A stretch of DNA of 63,628 nucleotides, taken from assembly GCA_037721215.1 (NCBI GenBank), contig JBBJNV010000027.1, positions 1 through 63,628 of the forward strand, given 5' to 3'. This DNA comes from Gemmatimonadaceae bacterium (GTDB taxonomy: Bacteria; Gemmatimonadota; Gemmatimonadetes; Gemmatimonadales; Gemmatimonadaceae). The notes below the pieces were generated by a model. The model was given only the letters and a program-made list of their open reading frames with translations, did not search any database and was not told where the DNA came from. The translations under genes and the position numbers were made by a program. Of the stretch, positions 54,243 to 63,060 are shown piece by piece; positions within the stretch are counted from its first letter, which is position 1; each line of letters begins with the position of its first letter.

Positions 54243-56699
54243 TCAAAACACGCGCAGAACGTCCTCGACTGGGCCGGCATCGCCCGATGCAAGAAGCTTC
54301 CGGATGTGCGTGAGCGCTTCGACCTCACGCGGCCAGACGAACCTCGACGCCGCGTCGGCGGCGGACAGCCATTCGTGCGTCTGGTGTTCCTCTCCAAGCG
54401 CGACCGTCGCTGGCTCGTCAACGAATGCGGCGAACACGACGGCGAGCTGGACGGTCTGGAACATGTGCAGATAAAACGGTTGCACTGTCACGTTGTACAA
54501 CCGGACGATGGTGAGCCCTGTCTCCTCCATCACCTCGCGTACTGCAGCATCCTCCGGGCGCTCACTCCGCTCGATCCGCCCATGTATGGTTTCCCATGCA
54601 TTCGGGCAGCGAGTGTCAACCGCGCGCTGGACCACCAGAATCTTCCAGCCTTCCGGCAGCGGCCGGATGACATATACATCCACTACCCCGGCGGTTATGC
54701 CGGTCATTGCCGGCACCTCGAGGTCATCTCCCTGCTCCCGGGTGGTTGCATCCTGAAACGAATCAAGCGACTTACGTGGCGCCGTGCGAGTATCAGCTTC
54801 CACGTCCGGGAGTTTGTCATCGGGCACCAGCGTTTGTGCGCTGCCGCGTTCGGCATTCGCTGCGACGGCAGGCGATCGAATCTGCTGCTCGAGCACCCTC
54901 AGCAGCTCATCGCCATCGGTTTCGCCGCGAACGAGATGTGCGACTCCCGATTCCCAAAGCGATCTCGAACCACCGCGACGCGCCACCTGAGTCAGGACGT
55001 CCGCCGTCGACCGGTCGGCGATGGCTCGCTCCAGGTCGGAGTCGATCTGAATAATTTCCGTAACGGCTATCCGGCCGCGATAGCCGCTCATTCCGCAGAG
55101 AACGCATCCCGCCGGGGCGAAGACCATGATGTTCCGTGAGAGGGATGGTCGCAGCTGCACCGGCGCCCCGCTATTAGCCACGACGCAGCAATTGCTGCAC
55201 AGTTTCCTTATCAGCCGCTGCGCGATAACGCCTTTGAGTGCGGCCGATAATTTGGCGCTATCTACGCCGAGATCCGTCAGTCTCGTGATGGAGCTGCAGG
55301 CATCGTTGGTATGAAGGGTGGCGAACACAAGATGGCCTGTCAGCGAAGCCTGGATTGCGATTGCCGCCGTCTCGCGGTCTCGAATCTCGCCGATGAGAAC
55401 GACATCGGGGTCCTGTCTGAGAATTGACCTCAGCGCCGAGGCGAAAGTGAGGCCCGCCTTGTCGTTGATCTGTACCTGCACGATTCCGGGAATGCGGTAT
55501 TCAACCGGATCTTCGACCGTGATGACGTTCAGACCGCGATGCTGAATCTGACTTAGCGCGGCATACAGTGTTGTCGTTTTGCCCGACCCAGTTGGGCCGG
55601 TGACGAGGATGAGCCCCTCGCGCACTTCAAGAAGCTTTTTCATGCGTGGCGCATCGAAAGCATCGAGGCCGAGGGATTCGAGGGATCGAAGGGCGTGGCG
55701 GGGGTCGAGTATGCGGATGACCACCTTTTCGCCGTGCGAGGCGGGCAGCGTCGACACTCTGAGATCGATTCTGCTCCCGCCGAGAGAAATCGATGCATGA
55801 CCTCCCTGAGGCCTCAGTCGATCGGCGATATCCATCTTCGCCATGATCTTGATGCGTGACACGAGCGGCACGCCAACGGGTTTCGACAGTACCGCGACGT
55901 GGCGGAGGAGCCCGTCCACGCGATGGCGGACGGCGATGCCATTCTCTTCCGGCTCGAGGTGGATGTCGCTGGCTCTCTGATTGATGCCATCGGCGACGAT
56001 ACTATCGACGAGACCGACGATTGTATCGGCGATACCCGCTGAAGGCGGCGATTCACCTGACCGAGCGGGGGAGTCAGGCGGCGTTTGTCTATTCGCTGTT
56101 CCCGGCTTTGACACAGGCTGGGCGCTGTATACCTGTTCGATACGCTCAGCAATCAACAATGGCGGCGCCAGTGACATCCGCACCGAGCGGCCGGACACGA
56201 AGGCAAGCATCTGCTCGCAGTCCATGTCATATGGATTCGAAGTCGCGATATCGAGTGTGGATGCCGAGACGGCAAGTGGCAGAACGTGGAAGCGTCTCGC
56301 GAGCCGTTCGGGCAGCGCCGCGCGTGCGTTGTCGGACACCGCCAGTCGCGGCGCGATCACTGCGTGTGAACGTCTCGCGATCTCTGTCAGCAGGCCCTGA
56401 TCGGTGATGAGATTGGAACGTACGGCCGCTTCCCAGTAACTGTCTCCGACGGAGCCAGTGATAGCGGCAAGAGCACCCGCTGGCAGGATCCCGGCGAGGA
56501 TTGGCAGCAACCACTTGTCACGTGGTTCGCTAGCAGCGTTCAACTGGTTCCCCGGATTGCATTCGCTCAATGTGGGCCTGGTTGTCGGCAGCATGACAAT
56601 CGCCGCGCTGCGCGGAGAATCGTTCGCGTTCGCAACTGATTCTTGCTTTGAATCTGATACCAGTGGAATATTGGCGCGACTGATTTGCCCTGGCCTCAC
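54243..56699 (-). CDS. GspE/PilB-type secretion ATPase fused to a Nudix hydrolase
   Basis: An 818-aa protein from GTG 56699 (ATG 56594 is also possible). An MshEN/T2SSE_N-like region (about 90-195) is followed by the ATPase core: RASDIHLEP (246), Walker A GPTGSGKTTT (368), Asp box EDPVE, Walker B region DPDVVLIGEIRDRET (431), His box TGHLVFATLHTND, and a tetracysteine zinc site (CSNC 501, CVLC 532). The ATPase ends near 603 (RGETDGDELLRVLEQ). After a linker comes a Nudix domain (665-810) with a perfect Nudix box, GRIERSERPEDAAVREVMEE plus TGL. No other pilus or secretion genes are adjacent. The fusion is unusual. Confidence 0.88.
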   Translation of the reverse strand: MRPGQISRANIPLVSDSKQESVANANDSPRSAAIVMLPTTRPTLSECNPGNQLNAASEPRDKWLLPILAGILPAGALAAITGSVGDSYWEAAVRSNLITDQGLLTEIARRSHAVIAPRLAVSDNARAALPERLARRFHVLPLAVSASTLDIATSNPYDMDCEQMLAFVSGRSVRMSLAPPLLIAERIEQVYSAQPVSKPGTANRQTPPDSPARSGESPPSAGIADTIVGLVDSIVADGINQRASDIHLEPEENGIAVRHRVDGLLRHVAVLSKPVGVPLVSRIKIMAKMDIADRLRPQGGHASISLGGSRIDLRVSTLPASHGEKVVIRILDPRHALRSLESLGLDAFDAPRMKKLLEVREGLILVTGPTGSGKTTTLYAALSQIQHRGLNVITVEDPVEYRIPGIVQVQINDKAGLTFASALRSILRQDPDVVLIGEIRDRETAAIAIQASLTGHLVFATLHTNDACSSITRLTDLGVDSAKLSAALKGVIAQRLIRKLCSNCCVVANSGAPVQLRPSLSRNIMVFAPAGCVLCGMSGYRGRIAVTEIIQIDSDLERAIADRSTADVLTQVARRGGSRSLWESGVAHLVRGETDGDELLRVLEQQIRSPAVAANAERGSAQTLVPDDKLPDVEADTRTAPRKSLDSFQDATTREQGDDLEVPAMTGITAGVVDVYVIRPLPEGWKILVVQRAVDTRCPNAWETIHGRIERSERPEDAAVREVMEETGLTIVRLYNVTVQPFYLHMFQTVQLAVVFAAFVDEPATVALGEEHQTHEWLSAADAASRFVWPREVEALTHIRKLLASGDAGPVEDVLRVF

Positions 56700-56789
56700 C
56701 TGCGCCGCGTCGGGCGAAACTCAAGTGCTGTTTACCTCGGTCATTGCGGGTTGATGTCCGGCTTCCGAGAGACGATCGTGACTTGCAAC

Positions 56790-58226
56790 ATGGTCGGGAA
56801 AAAAGCGGGATCCGCTCTGTTTCAAGCGAGTAGCATCGCAATCGCGCTGTCTGCCCTCTCGGTGCCTCTGGCCGCACAACGGCCCGTTACGGCCGCTGGT
56901 GTCGTGGTTGGGTTCGCGATCGACAGCGTTCGGGGAAGAGCGCTGAGTCAGGCAATAATTCAGGTGGCCGGCACCTCGCACAGTGCAATTGCCGACGCTT
57001 CGGGAAGATTTCGCATGGCCGACTTACCTCCAGGGTCGTACGAGCTCGAAGCCTTTCATCCCTTCCTTGACACCCTGGGGATAAGGCTGCGAACGCGCAC
57101 GTTCCAGTCGAGCGCGAGTGATTCAATCTTCGTCGTCATCAGCACGCCCTCGGCCAGTAGCCTGGTAGAGCGGAAATGCACTCCTGCCGAGAGAAAGCTG
57201 GGATCCTCCATGGCGATCGGGATGGTTTTCGACGCCGAGACCGGACAACCATCGACGGGGGCGGTGGTTTCGATTGAGTGGACGGATTATCAAGTGGACC
57301 GAAAGTCGATTGCTCGTACTCCGCAGAAGCGGACGACGACGGTTCTGTCCGATGGTTCGTACGAGCTCTGCGGAATTCCATCCGATCTGGAGACCGGGAT
57401 AGCTGCATCGAGGGGAAGCGATACAACAGCGGCCCTCAGGGCAAACTTCAGCTCGGGGATCGCGATTGTACCCTTTCGTCTTTCGCCTCCTGGTGGAGTC
57501 ACGGAGGGGGCAGGCGGGCGGAACAGCGGCTCACCCGTGAGCCGCCGCGTCAAGCGGGGTATTGGAGTGGTGCGGGGCCGCATTCTCGACGCCGCGAACG
57601 CGCCGATCGCGGGCGCACGCGTGTCATCCGAAGACGATGGGGCCGTGACACTTTCAGGTGCCGACGGCTCTTTCGGGTTGGGTGGCTTACGGCCCGGCAC
57701 ACGCGGTGTGGTCGTGCGCCGCCTTGGTTTCGAGCCCGTGAGGGTACCGGTCGAAGTTGAATCGGGTGCCGGGCGGCTCGTCGAAGTGAAGCTTACAAAA
57801 TTTATTCCCGTGCTCGAGACCGTCCGGGTTTCGGCGCTTCGCGAGCACGGCCTCCAGCAAGTCGGCTTCGCAAGTCGGAAGACGTTGGGGGCGGGCCGCT
57901 ATTTGTCGCCGGACGAAATCGCCCGGAGAAATCCTCCCAGGCTGACCGATCTTCTCCGTATAATTCCTTCCTTCCGAATTGGAACCACCTCGAGCGGACA
58001 ACCGTACGTGACTGGCAGGTTGGGGGACTGTGTCAGGTACTACGTCGATGGCCATCTGTGGGCTGACGCTGGCGGCACCCCCGATGACTTCGTCTCCGGA
58101 GCGGAGCTCGGCGCCCTCGAGGTCTATGGTGCGCAGTCATCTCCGCCAGAATTCACGGCATTCGGGAGGAACGGGAAACCCTGCGCCAGTGTTGTTATCT
58201 GGACTAAGTGGAAACTCAGAATCTGA
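56790..58226 (+). CDS. CarboxypepD_reg protein with a TonB plug but no barrel
   Basis: A 478-aa exported protein from ATG 56790 (ATG 56754 also possible) with a signal peptide ending PLAAQ. Two carboxypeptidase-regulatory-like beta-sandwiches are seen (about 35-110, GVVVGFAIDSVRGRALSQAI; about 260-345, GVVRGRILDAANAPIAG). A TonB receptor plug-like domain ends the protein (LTDLLRIIPSFRIG, CVRYYVDGHLW, LEVYGAQSSPPEF). No barrel follows, so it cannot be a transporter on its own. It may sense or present a ligand. It is divergent from the ATPase-Nudix gene. Confidence 0.8.
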   Translation: MVGKKAGSALFQASSIAIALSALSVPLAAQRPVTAAGVVVGFAIDSVRGRALSQAIIQVAGTSHSAIADASGRFRMADLPPGSYELEAFHPFLDTLGIRLRTRTFQSSASDSIFVVISTPSASSLVERKCTPAERKLGSSMAIGMVFDAETGQPSTGAVVSIEWTDYQVDRKSIARTPQKRTTTVLSDGSYELCGIPSDLETGIAASRGSDTTAALRANFSSGIAIVPFRLSPPGGVTEGAGGRNSGSPVSRRVKRGIGVVRGRILDAANAPIAGARVSSEDDGAVTLSGADGSFGLGGLRPGTRGVVVRRLGFEPVRVPVEVESGAGRLVEVKLTKFIPVLETVRVSALREHGLQQVGFASRKTLGAGRYLSPDEIARRNPPRLTDLLRIIPSFRIGTTSSGQPYVTGRLGDCVRYYVDGHLWADAGGTPDDFVSGAELGALEVYGAQSSPPEFTAFGRNGKPCASVVIWTKWKLRI

Positions 58227-58552
58227 ATTTGAAGAACAGCGGCCAGAAAGAATAACGGCACCCCTCCATAATCCCGCCCCACGTCAACCGAAAAGTGGGT
58301 CCTCTCCCGGTCGTGTGGGTCATCGGGGCTAAACCCAGTCAGTGGCGCGTTGTGCGTTTACTGTGACACCGTTGCCCGTTCATCCGTGACCCCTATCGAC
58401 TGCATCAGATTCGGGGGCGTGAGGATCAATCACGGTGCGCAGTAAACTGAAAAACGGTGAACTGAAAAACAGGAAACGCAAAACACGCCACTGTCCCTTT
58501 CCGGGGGTCTCTCACCCCAAATCACTCGATCGGGAGGAGACCCCGAGAAGTT
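58227..58552. other. Intergenic stretch with a gene relic
   Basis: A 326-base gap with no open gene. Near 58266-58294 it repeats, with a few changes, the last codons of the Omp85-like gene (58571-58594): 22 of 24 bases match at an offset of exactly 300 bases. On the minus strand it reads FSVDVGRDYGG, against FSVDVGRDFWAVL in the intact gene. An AACTGAAAAAC pair occurs near 58446-58470. Confidence 0.55.
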
Positions 58553-60688
58553 TTACAGCACCGCCCAGAAATCCCGCCCGACGTCGACCGAAAACATCCA
58601 GCGCCCGTCGCGTAATCCTCGCGAGACATCTATGCGCAGGAGATCGAACACCGATAGCAGGCCTGCTCCGGCTGAGGGGTACCAACCCTGGACGGTTGGT
58701 CCAAACTGCCAATTGACAGGCACGGACCGACGTGACCTCGGTCCTTCGGACCTCAATACATGGACGTACGGAGCGAATGTAATTTCTGCAGGAGCGCGGC
58801 CGTAGCGGCCCAGTTTGATCGACGGAAAGGGCAACGGGGTTCGCAGTTCGAGTCGCTGACTCACCCCGCCGCGTCCCGCGAACTCGTGGAATTCGTACCC
58901 CGGCCCTGTGACAGGACCACCCAGATAGACCAGGTGTTGCGGCGGCAACCTGGAACTGCCTGCGGCAAGCGCGAGCAGCGAATGCGCCACGATGCGCCGA
59001 CGGCCAAACGGTCGTTCAAAATTCCCGCTGAATGAATATCTCGACATCAAATCATCGCCGGCCGCAAACAGCGGGTCGATGTCTGAAGCGCGGGGGTGCC
59101 GGCGATAGGCCATCCCACTCGCTTCACCGTGCAAGCGTGCTTCCACGCCCGGACCGATGAGGCGAGTTGCGCGATCGACCACAAGTGTCAACCGCCGCTC
59201 GCGCATATACAATGCATCGATGGCAGGCTCATACAGACCGGATGCTGGCCGTGCATTCACCGCGAGCGGCCGGTGGTTTTCCGTCGCCGCTTCGATCGAT
59301 GCGCTCCAGCCACGTGCAGCGGGGGTCCGCGCAATCAGTGAGAAACCGCGGACGCCAAACGGCTCAGTGTAGTCACTCCCGAATTCCTGGGCGGCGATGC
59401 TGTTCCTCACCTGCGACGTCTCCATCTCATCGCTTACATCTCGGTGATCGTCGTAAGCGGCGATACCAAATCCTGCCCCGCTTGCACGGCGGTAGAAAAT
59501 TTCGCCGCGCGCTTTCAATCTCTCGTCAGCCAGCCCATAGCGCCCGCGCGCGCTGATCGTAAACCCGTCACCGAGCCGGCGCGCGAGCCCACCGCCAATG
59601 GCAAGGCCCTCAACGCGATTTACCCTGACGATATCGGATACTTTCCGCGCCGAGAGAGAAAGTGTCTGGCTTCGCGCCAGCGCCTGACCGCGCACCAGAG
59701 CGCGCGCTTCTTCCTGCACCTTTGCGACGTCTTCGTCCGTTGCCGCCCGGACATCGGGAGGAAGCGAGTCGAGTATGCCTCCCTTGAAAGGAAATGGAGA
59801 CTGGGTTCCGCGTGGCGCCAGTACTATCTCGGGCCCCGCAAACAGCGCCTGCGGCAGCGTCTTGTTCACCTCATAGCAGCAGATTTCCCAGCGCCCGCGA
59901 ATGATGCCGCGGGCCGGGTACTCCATCCATGTTCCCGTTCGGCGGATTTCGATTTCCTGCCTGCGCGGCAACCAGAATCTGCCGTCGATCAGGCCGTTCT
60001 CGAGTACGACACTTACATCCTCGAGATCCTTGTCCTTGAGCGCGGCCCGCGTGAAACTGAACGCCATCCGCACCACTTCCCCGCTTTCCCTGTCGATGTA
60101 TACAGCGCCGATTGCGCGTGGCGAGCGATCGTTTTTCGGGCGAACGCGAACCTCGTAGACGTTGAGGCTCCTCGGGCCAAGGCGAATTTCCAGGGAATCG
60201 CGGACGGCATAGTCGTATTCCAGCAAGCCCGCTGCCGATAGCGGATGTGGAACATCGCGGACCTCATCGCCGTCGCCGAGCCGGATGATACTGGGGAAAT
60301 TATTCTGAACGATGCCGAGGTGATCGCGATGATAGTTGATGTCGGTGGGTAACAGGAGCGTGTCGCGTCGGCCGGCAATTCGCTGCTTGCTGAGGTTCGG
60401 CGCACGCCAGTAGACCTCCAGCGCGAGCTCGTCGGCCTTGACGATTTTTGGAGGTTCGGTGAACCCCTCTCCAACCTGCGCCAGAAAGGTGAGATATCCG
60501 TGGGCGGCCGCCTGGTAACTTGCCAGCGCGGTGTCAGCGATCTGCCTCGCTCGCCGCTCGGTTGCCTGCTCCACAAGGGCGCGACTGCGCGGATCGTTCC
60601 ACCCCTGCGCATTCAGCTTCAGGAAGGGCGATATTGCAGCCACTAAAGTGCTGGCGGCGAACAGCGCCGCGGTTGACCGTCGCATCAT
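58553..60688 (-). CDS. Outer-membrane protein with Omp85/surface-antigen-like barrel
   Basis: A 711-aa protein from ATG 60688, which gives a signal peptide (cut near LNAQ); a start at 60733 is possible. The N-terminal half (about 30-330) is a soluble beta-rich domain (LPRRQEIEIRRTGTWMEYPARG) as in DUF5686-type proteins. The C-terminal half is a barrel with GGPVTGPGYEFHEFAG, VSQRLELRTPLPFP and a final FSVDVGRDFWAVL strand. A TamA/BamA-like insertion or transport role is inferred. It is divergent from trpE. Confidence 0.75.
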   Translation of the reverse strand: MMRRSTAALFAASTLVAAISPFLKLNAQGWNDPRSRALVEQATERRARQIADTALASYQAAAHGYLTFLAQVGEGFTEPPKIVKADELALEVYWRAPNLSKQRIAGRRDTLLLPTDINYHRDHLGIVQNNFPSIIRLGDGDEVRDVPHPLSAAGLLEYDYAVRDSLEIRLGPRSLNVYEVRVRPKNDRSPRAIGAVYIDRESGEVVRMAFSFTRAALKDKDLEDVSVVLENGLIDGRFWLPRRQEIEIRRTGTWMEYPARGIIRGRWEICCYEVNKTLPQALFAGPEIVLAPRGTQSPFPFKGGILDSLPPDVRAATDEDVAKVQEEARALVRGQALARSQTLSLSARKVSDIVRVNRVEGLAIGGGLARRLGDGFTISARGRYGLADERLKARGEIFYRRASGAGFGIAAYDDHRDVSDEMETSQVRNSIAAQEFGSDYTEPFGVRGFSLIARTPAARGWSASIEAATENHRPLAVNARPASGLYEPAIDALYMRERRLTLVVDRATRLIGPGVEARLHGEASGMAYRRHPRASDIDPLFAAGDDLMSRYSFSGNFERPFGRRRIVAHSLLALAAGSSRLPPQHLVYLGGPVTGPGYEFHEFAGRGGVSQRLELRTPLPFPSIKLGRYGRAPAEITFAPYVHVLRSEGPRSRRSVPVNWQFGPTVQGWYPSAGAGLLSVFDLLRIDVSRGLRDGRWMFSVDVGRDFWAVL

Positions 60689-60760
60689 CAGGGAAAGGTA
60701 TGTGAGAGATGTGCCGGGGCAATTGAATAACACTTTTCAAACACCGCTGTTCCGAATCTC

Positions 60761-62296
60761 ATGAGCAACGGCTCATTCGATCGTTTCATGTCGCTCGCGA
60801 ACGAACCGCTGTCGAACGGTGCAATGCGCCAGGGCGCATCGAGAATCGTTCCGGTGTGGCGCGATTGTCTCCTGGATACGGACACGCCGGTGTCGGCGTT
60901 TGCCAAGGTACGGCGCGGTTCCTTTGCTTTTCTTCTCGAATCCGCACCCGCCGGAGGTGAGACCTGGGCCCGTTACACATTCCTCGGCACTGAGCCCCAG
61001 GGGGCGTGGCGGCTTCGCGCCGGCACCGTGGAAGACTGGAATAGTGCCAGCGGTTGGCATAACGCGCGGACGCCCGCCGATCCGCTGGCGGATCTGGATT
61101 CGAGGATCAACAGCGCCACTCCGGTCGAAGTTCCCGAGCTTGGCGCTTTCTGGACCGGTGCGGTGGGCTATTTCGCGTACGACATTGTCCGGCACATCGA
61201 GAACCTTCCGCGCCGCCCCGGCGACGATGGCCTGGCTGACAGCATCTTCATCTTCACCAGGTCGATGATCATTGTCGACAGCCTCAGGTCGCAGGCTCGT
61301 ATCGTCGTCGGTGTTCATCTTCGGGATGATGCCTCGCGATCGAGTACGGATCTCCGCGAGCTGTTCGATACTGCATCGCTGGAGATCGATGAGCTGCAGC
61401 GCCGGCTGCGCGATCCCTCTCCACTTGGCCAGCTCGCGCTTGATTCAAATCGCGCCCCTGCGACGGGCCGGTCGAGCATCGAGCGGTCCGCGTTCCTCGA
61501 CGCCGTCGAGCGCATCCGCGAATACATATTCGCCGGAGACTGCTTTCAGGTGCTACTGTCGAGGCGAATCGAGCTCGAGGCCGACTTTGACCCCGTTTCG
61601 CTCTACCGGGTGTTGCGTGCCCTCAATCCGTCGCCGTACATGTACCACGTCGTGCTCGATGGGACCGAGATTGTCGGCAGCTCTCCCGAGCTGCTGGTGC
61701 GAAAAACCGGCAACCGGGTGACTGTCCGCCCTATCGCCGGTACGCGAAGAAGAGGCGTCGATGCCGACGAGGATGCGCAACTCACCGCGGAGTTGCTGGC
61801 GGACCCAAAGGAACGCGCCGAACACATCATGCTCGTCGATCTCGGACGCAACGATGTCGGCCGTGTTGCCTGTTTTGGATCGGTAGAAGTCACCGAGTTC
61901 ATGCAGGTAGAGAAATACTCTCACGTTCTCCATATCGTCAGCGAGGTGGAAGGCGAGGTCGATTCAGAGGTGACGGCGATGGAGGTTTTTCGCGCGACAT
62001 TTCCGGCCGGTACGATGACCGGTGCGCCCAAGGTTCGGGCGATGGAGATTATCGACGAGCTGGAGCCGGTAGCGCGCGGCGCGTATGCGGGCGCGGTTGG
62101 CTACATCGCGAGCGGCGGGCAGCGAATGGATCTCGCGATCACGATCCGCACGTGCATCATCAGCGGGGGGGTTGCAAGCGTCCAGGCCGGCGCAGGAATC
62201 GTCGCTGACTCCGTTGGCGAGCGTGAATGGGAGGAAACGGAGAACAAGGCTGGCGCACTGCTCACGGCGATTGCACGCGTGAGAGCGAGCGGCTGA
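60761..62296 (+). CDS. trpE: Anthranilate synthase component I
   Basis: A 511-aa enzyme converting chorismate plus ammonia (from TrpG) to anthranilate. The feedback-binding N-terminal region has LLESAP-type tryptophan contacts. The catalytic core shows GDCFQVLLSRR, PSPYMYHV, GSSPELLVR, PIAGTRRRG, DLGRNDVGRV, THV-equivalent SHVLHIVSEVEG, and FPAGTMTGAPKVRAMEII with GAYAGAVGYI. The product could be PabB, but the length and motifs favour TrpE. The kinase gene starts on its stop (TGATG), which is an odd partner. Confidence 0.9.
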   Translation: MSNGSFDRFMSLANEPLSNGAMRQGASRIVPVWRDCLLDTDTPVSAFAKVRRGSFAFLLESAPAGGETWARYTFLGTEPQGAWRLRAGTVEDWNSASGWHNARTPADPLADLDSRINSATPVEVPELGAFWTGAVGYFAYDIVRHIENLPRRPGDDGLADSIFIFTRSMIIVDSLRSQARIVVGVHLRDDASRSSTDLRELFDTASLEIDELQRRLRDPSPLGQLALDSNRAPATGRSSIERSAFLDAVERIREYIFAGDCFQVLLSRRIELEADFDPVSLYRVLRALNPSPYMYHVVLDGTEIVGSSPELLVRKTGNRVTVRPIAGTRRRGVDADEDAQLTAELLADPKERAEHIMLVDLGRNDVGRVACFGSVEVTEFMQVEKYSHVLHIVSEVEGEVDSEVTAMEVFRATFPAGTMTGAPKVRAMEIIDELEPVARGAYAGAVGYIASGGQRMDLAITIRTCIISGGVASVQAGAGIVADSVGEREWEETENKAGALLTAIARVRASG

Positions 62297-63060
62297 TGGC
62301 GCTCGATCTGGCCATGCCGGGTTACGCAAAAATCCGCGTTTCCGGCGCGCGGGGCCTTGTGATCGAACCGTGTCACGCTGTGCTCGAAACCATTCTCGCG
62401 TCAGGAACACTCTATTCGTACGCCGCCGCGCAGCCTGAGGCCCGCATCCTGACGGGTCGCGCGCCGGTGTATGCCATCCCACTGGCTGATGGGTGCGGCG
62501 ATGTCGTGGTCCGGCACGCCATGCGCGGGGGGGCACTGGCCAAAGCAAACAGCGATCTGTTCATGCCCCCCACCCGCGGGCTCCGCGAGCTCGTCAATTC
62601 GCTGCGGCTTCGCATCTCGAAAGTATCGACGCCGGAGATCGTTGCGTTCGTAACCTACCGCGCGGGGCCAGTTTTAAGACGCAGCGACGTCGCCACCCGT
62701 GAAATCAAGAACGGTCACGACCTTTTTACGATTCTGGCCAGGATCGAATCAGGTGAGCAGCGTGATGCCTGCCTGCGCGCGGCGCGACGCTTGATGACAT
62801 CTCTGGCTCGCGCGGGCGCGCATCACCCGGATCTCAATCTGCGCAACGTGCTGATCACCTGGGACGGGCCGGATGGAGCCGCGGCGCATGTGCTGGACGT
62901 CGACAGAATCCGCTTTCACGTTCCGGGAGATCCGATGGTCGAGCAGGCCAACCTCGCGCGTATCGAACGATCGATCAGCAAATGGAGGGACAGCAGGCAG
63001 ATCGACGTGACCGAAAGGGAGATTTCGATGCTGCGTCTGGATGCTGGCCCAGGCGAATGA
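62296..63060 (+). CDS. KdkA/WaaP-like lipopolysaccharide core kinase
   Basis: A 254-aa kinase-fold protein of the Kdo kinase/lipopolysaccharide kinase family, which phosphorylates Kdo or heptose in the LPS core at the inner membrane. Visible are VVVRHAMRGGALAK (ATP-binding lysine region), the catalytic loop HHPDLNLRNVLI (HxDLNxxN) and VLDVDRIRF in the metal-binding position. The ATG overlaps the trpE stop and its own stop overlaps the next ATG (ATGA), so it is coupled to the heptosyltransferase. Placing it with LPS genes supports the assignment. Confidence 0.85.
   Translation: MALDLAMPGYAKIRVSGARGLVIEPCHAVLETILASGTLYSYAAAQPEARILTGRAPVYAIPLADGCGDVVVRHAMRGGALAKANSDLFMPPTRGLRELVNSLRLRISKVSTPEIVAFVTYRAGPVLRRSDVATREIKNGHDLFTILARIESGEQRDACLRAARRLMTSLARAGAHHPDLNLRNVLITWDGPDGAAAHVLDVDRIRFHVPGDPMVEQANLARIERSISKWRDSRQIDVTEREISMLRLDAGPGE

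Noticed and set aside
58500-58550. Terminator of the Omp85-like gene
   Set aside because: GGGGTCTC and GAGACCCC could pair, but the loop is about 30 bases and there is no T run on the minus strand.
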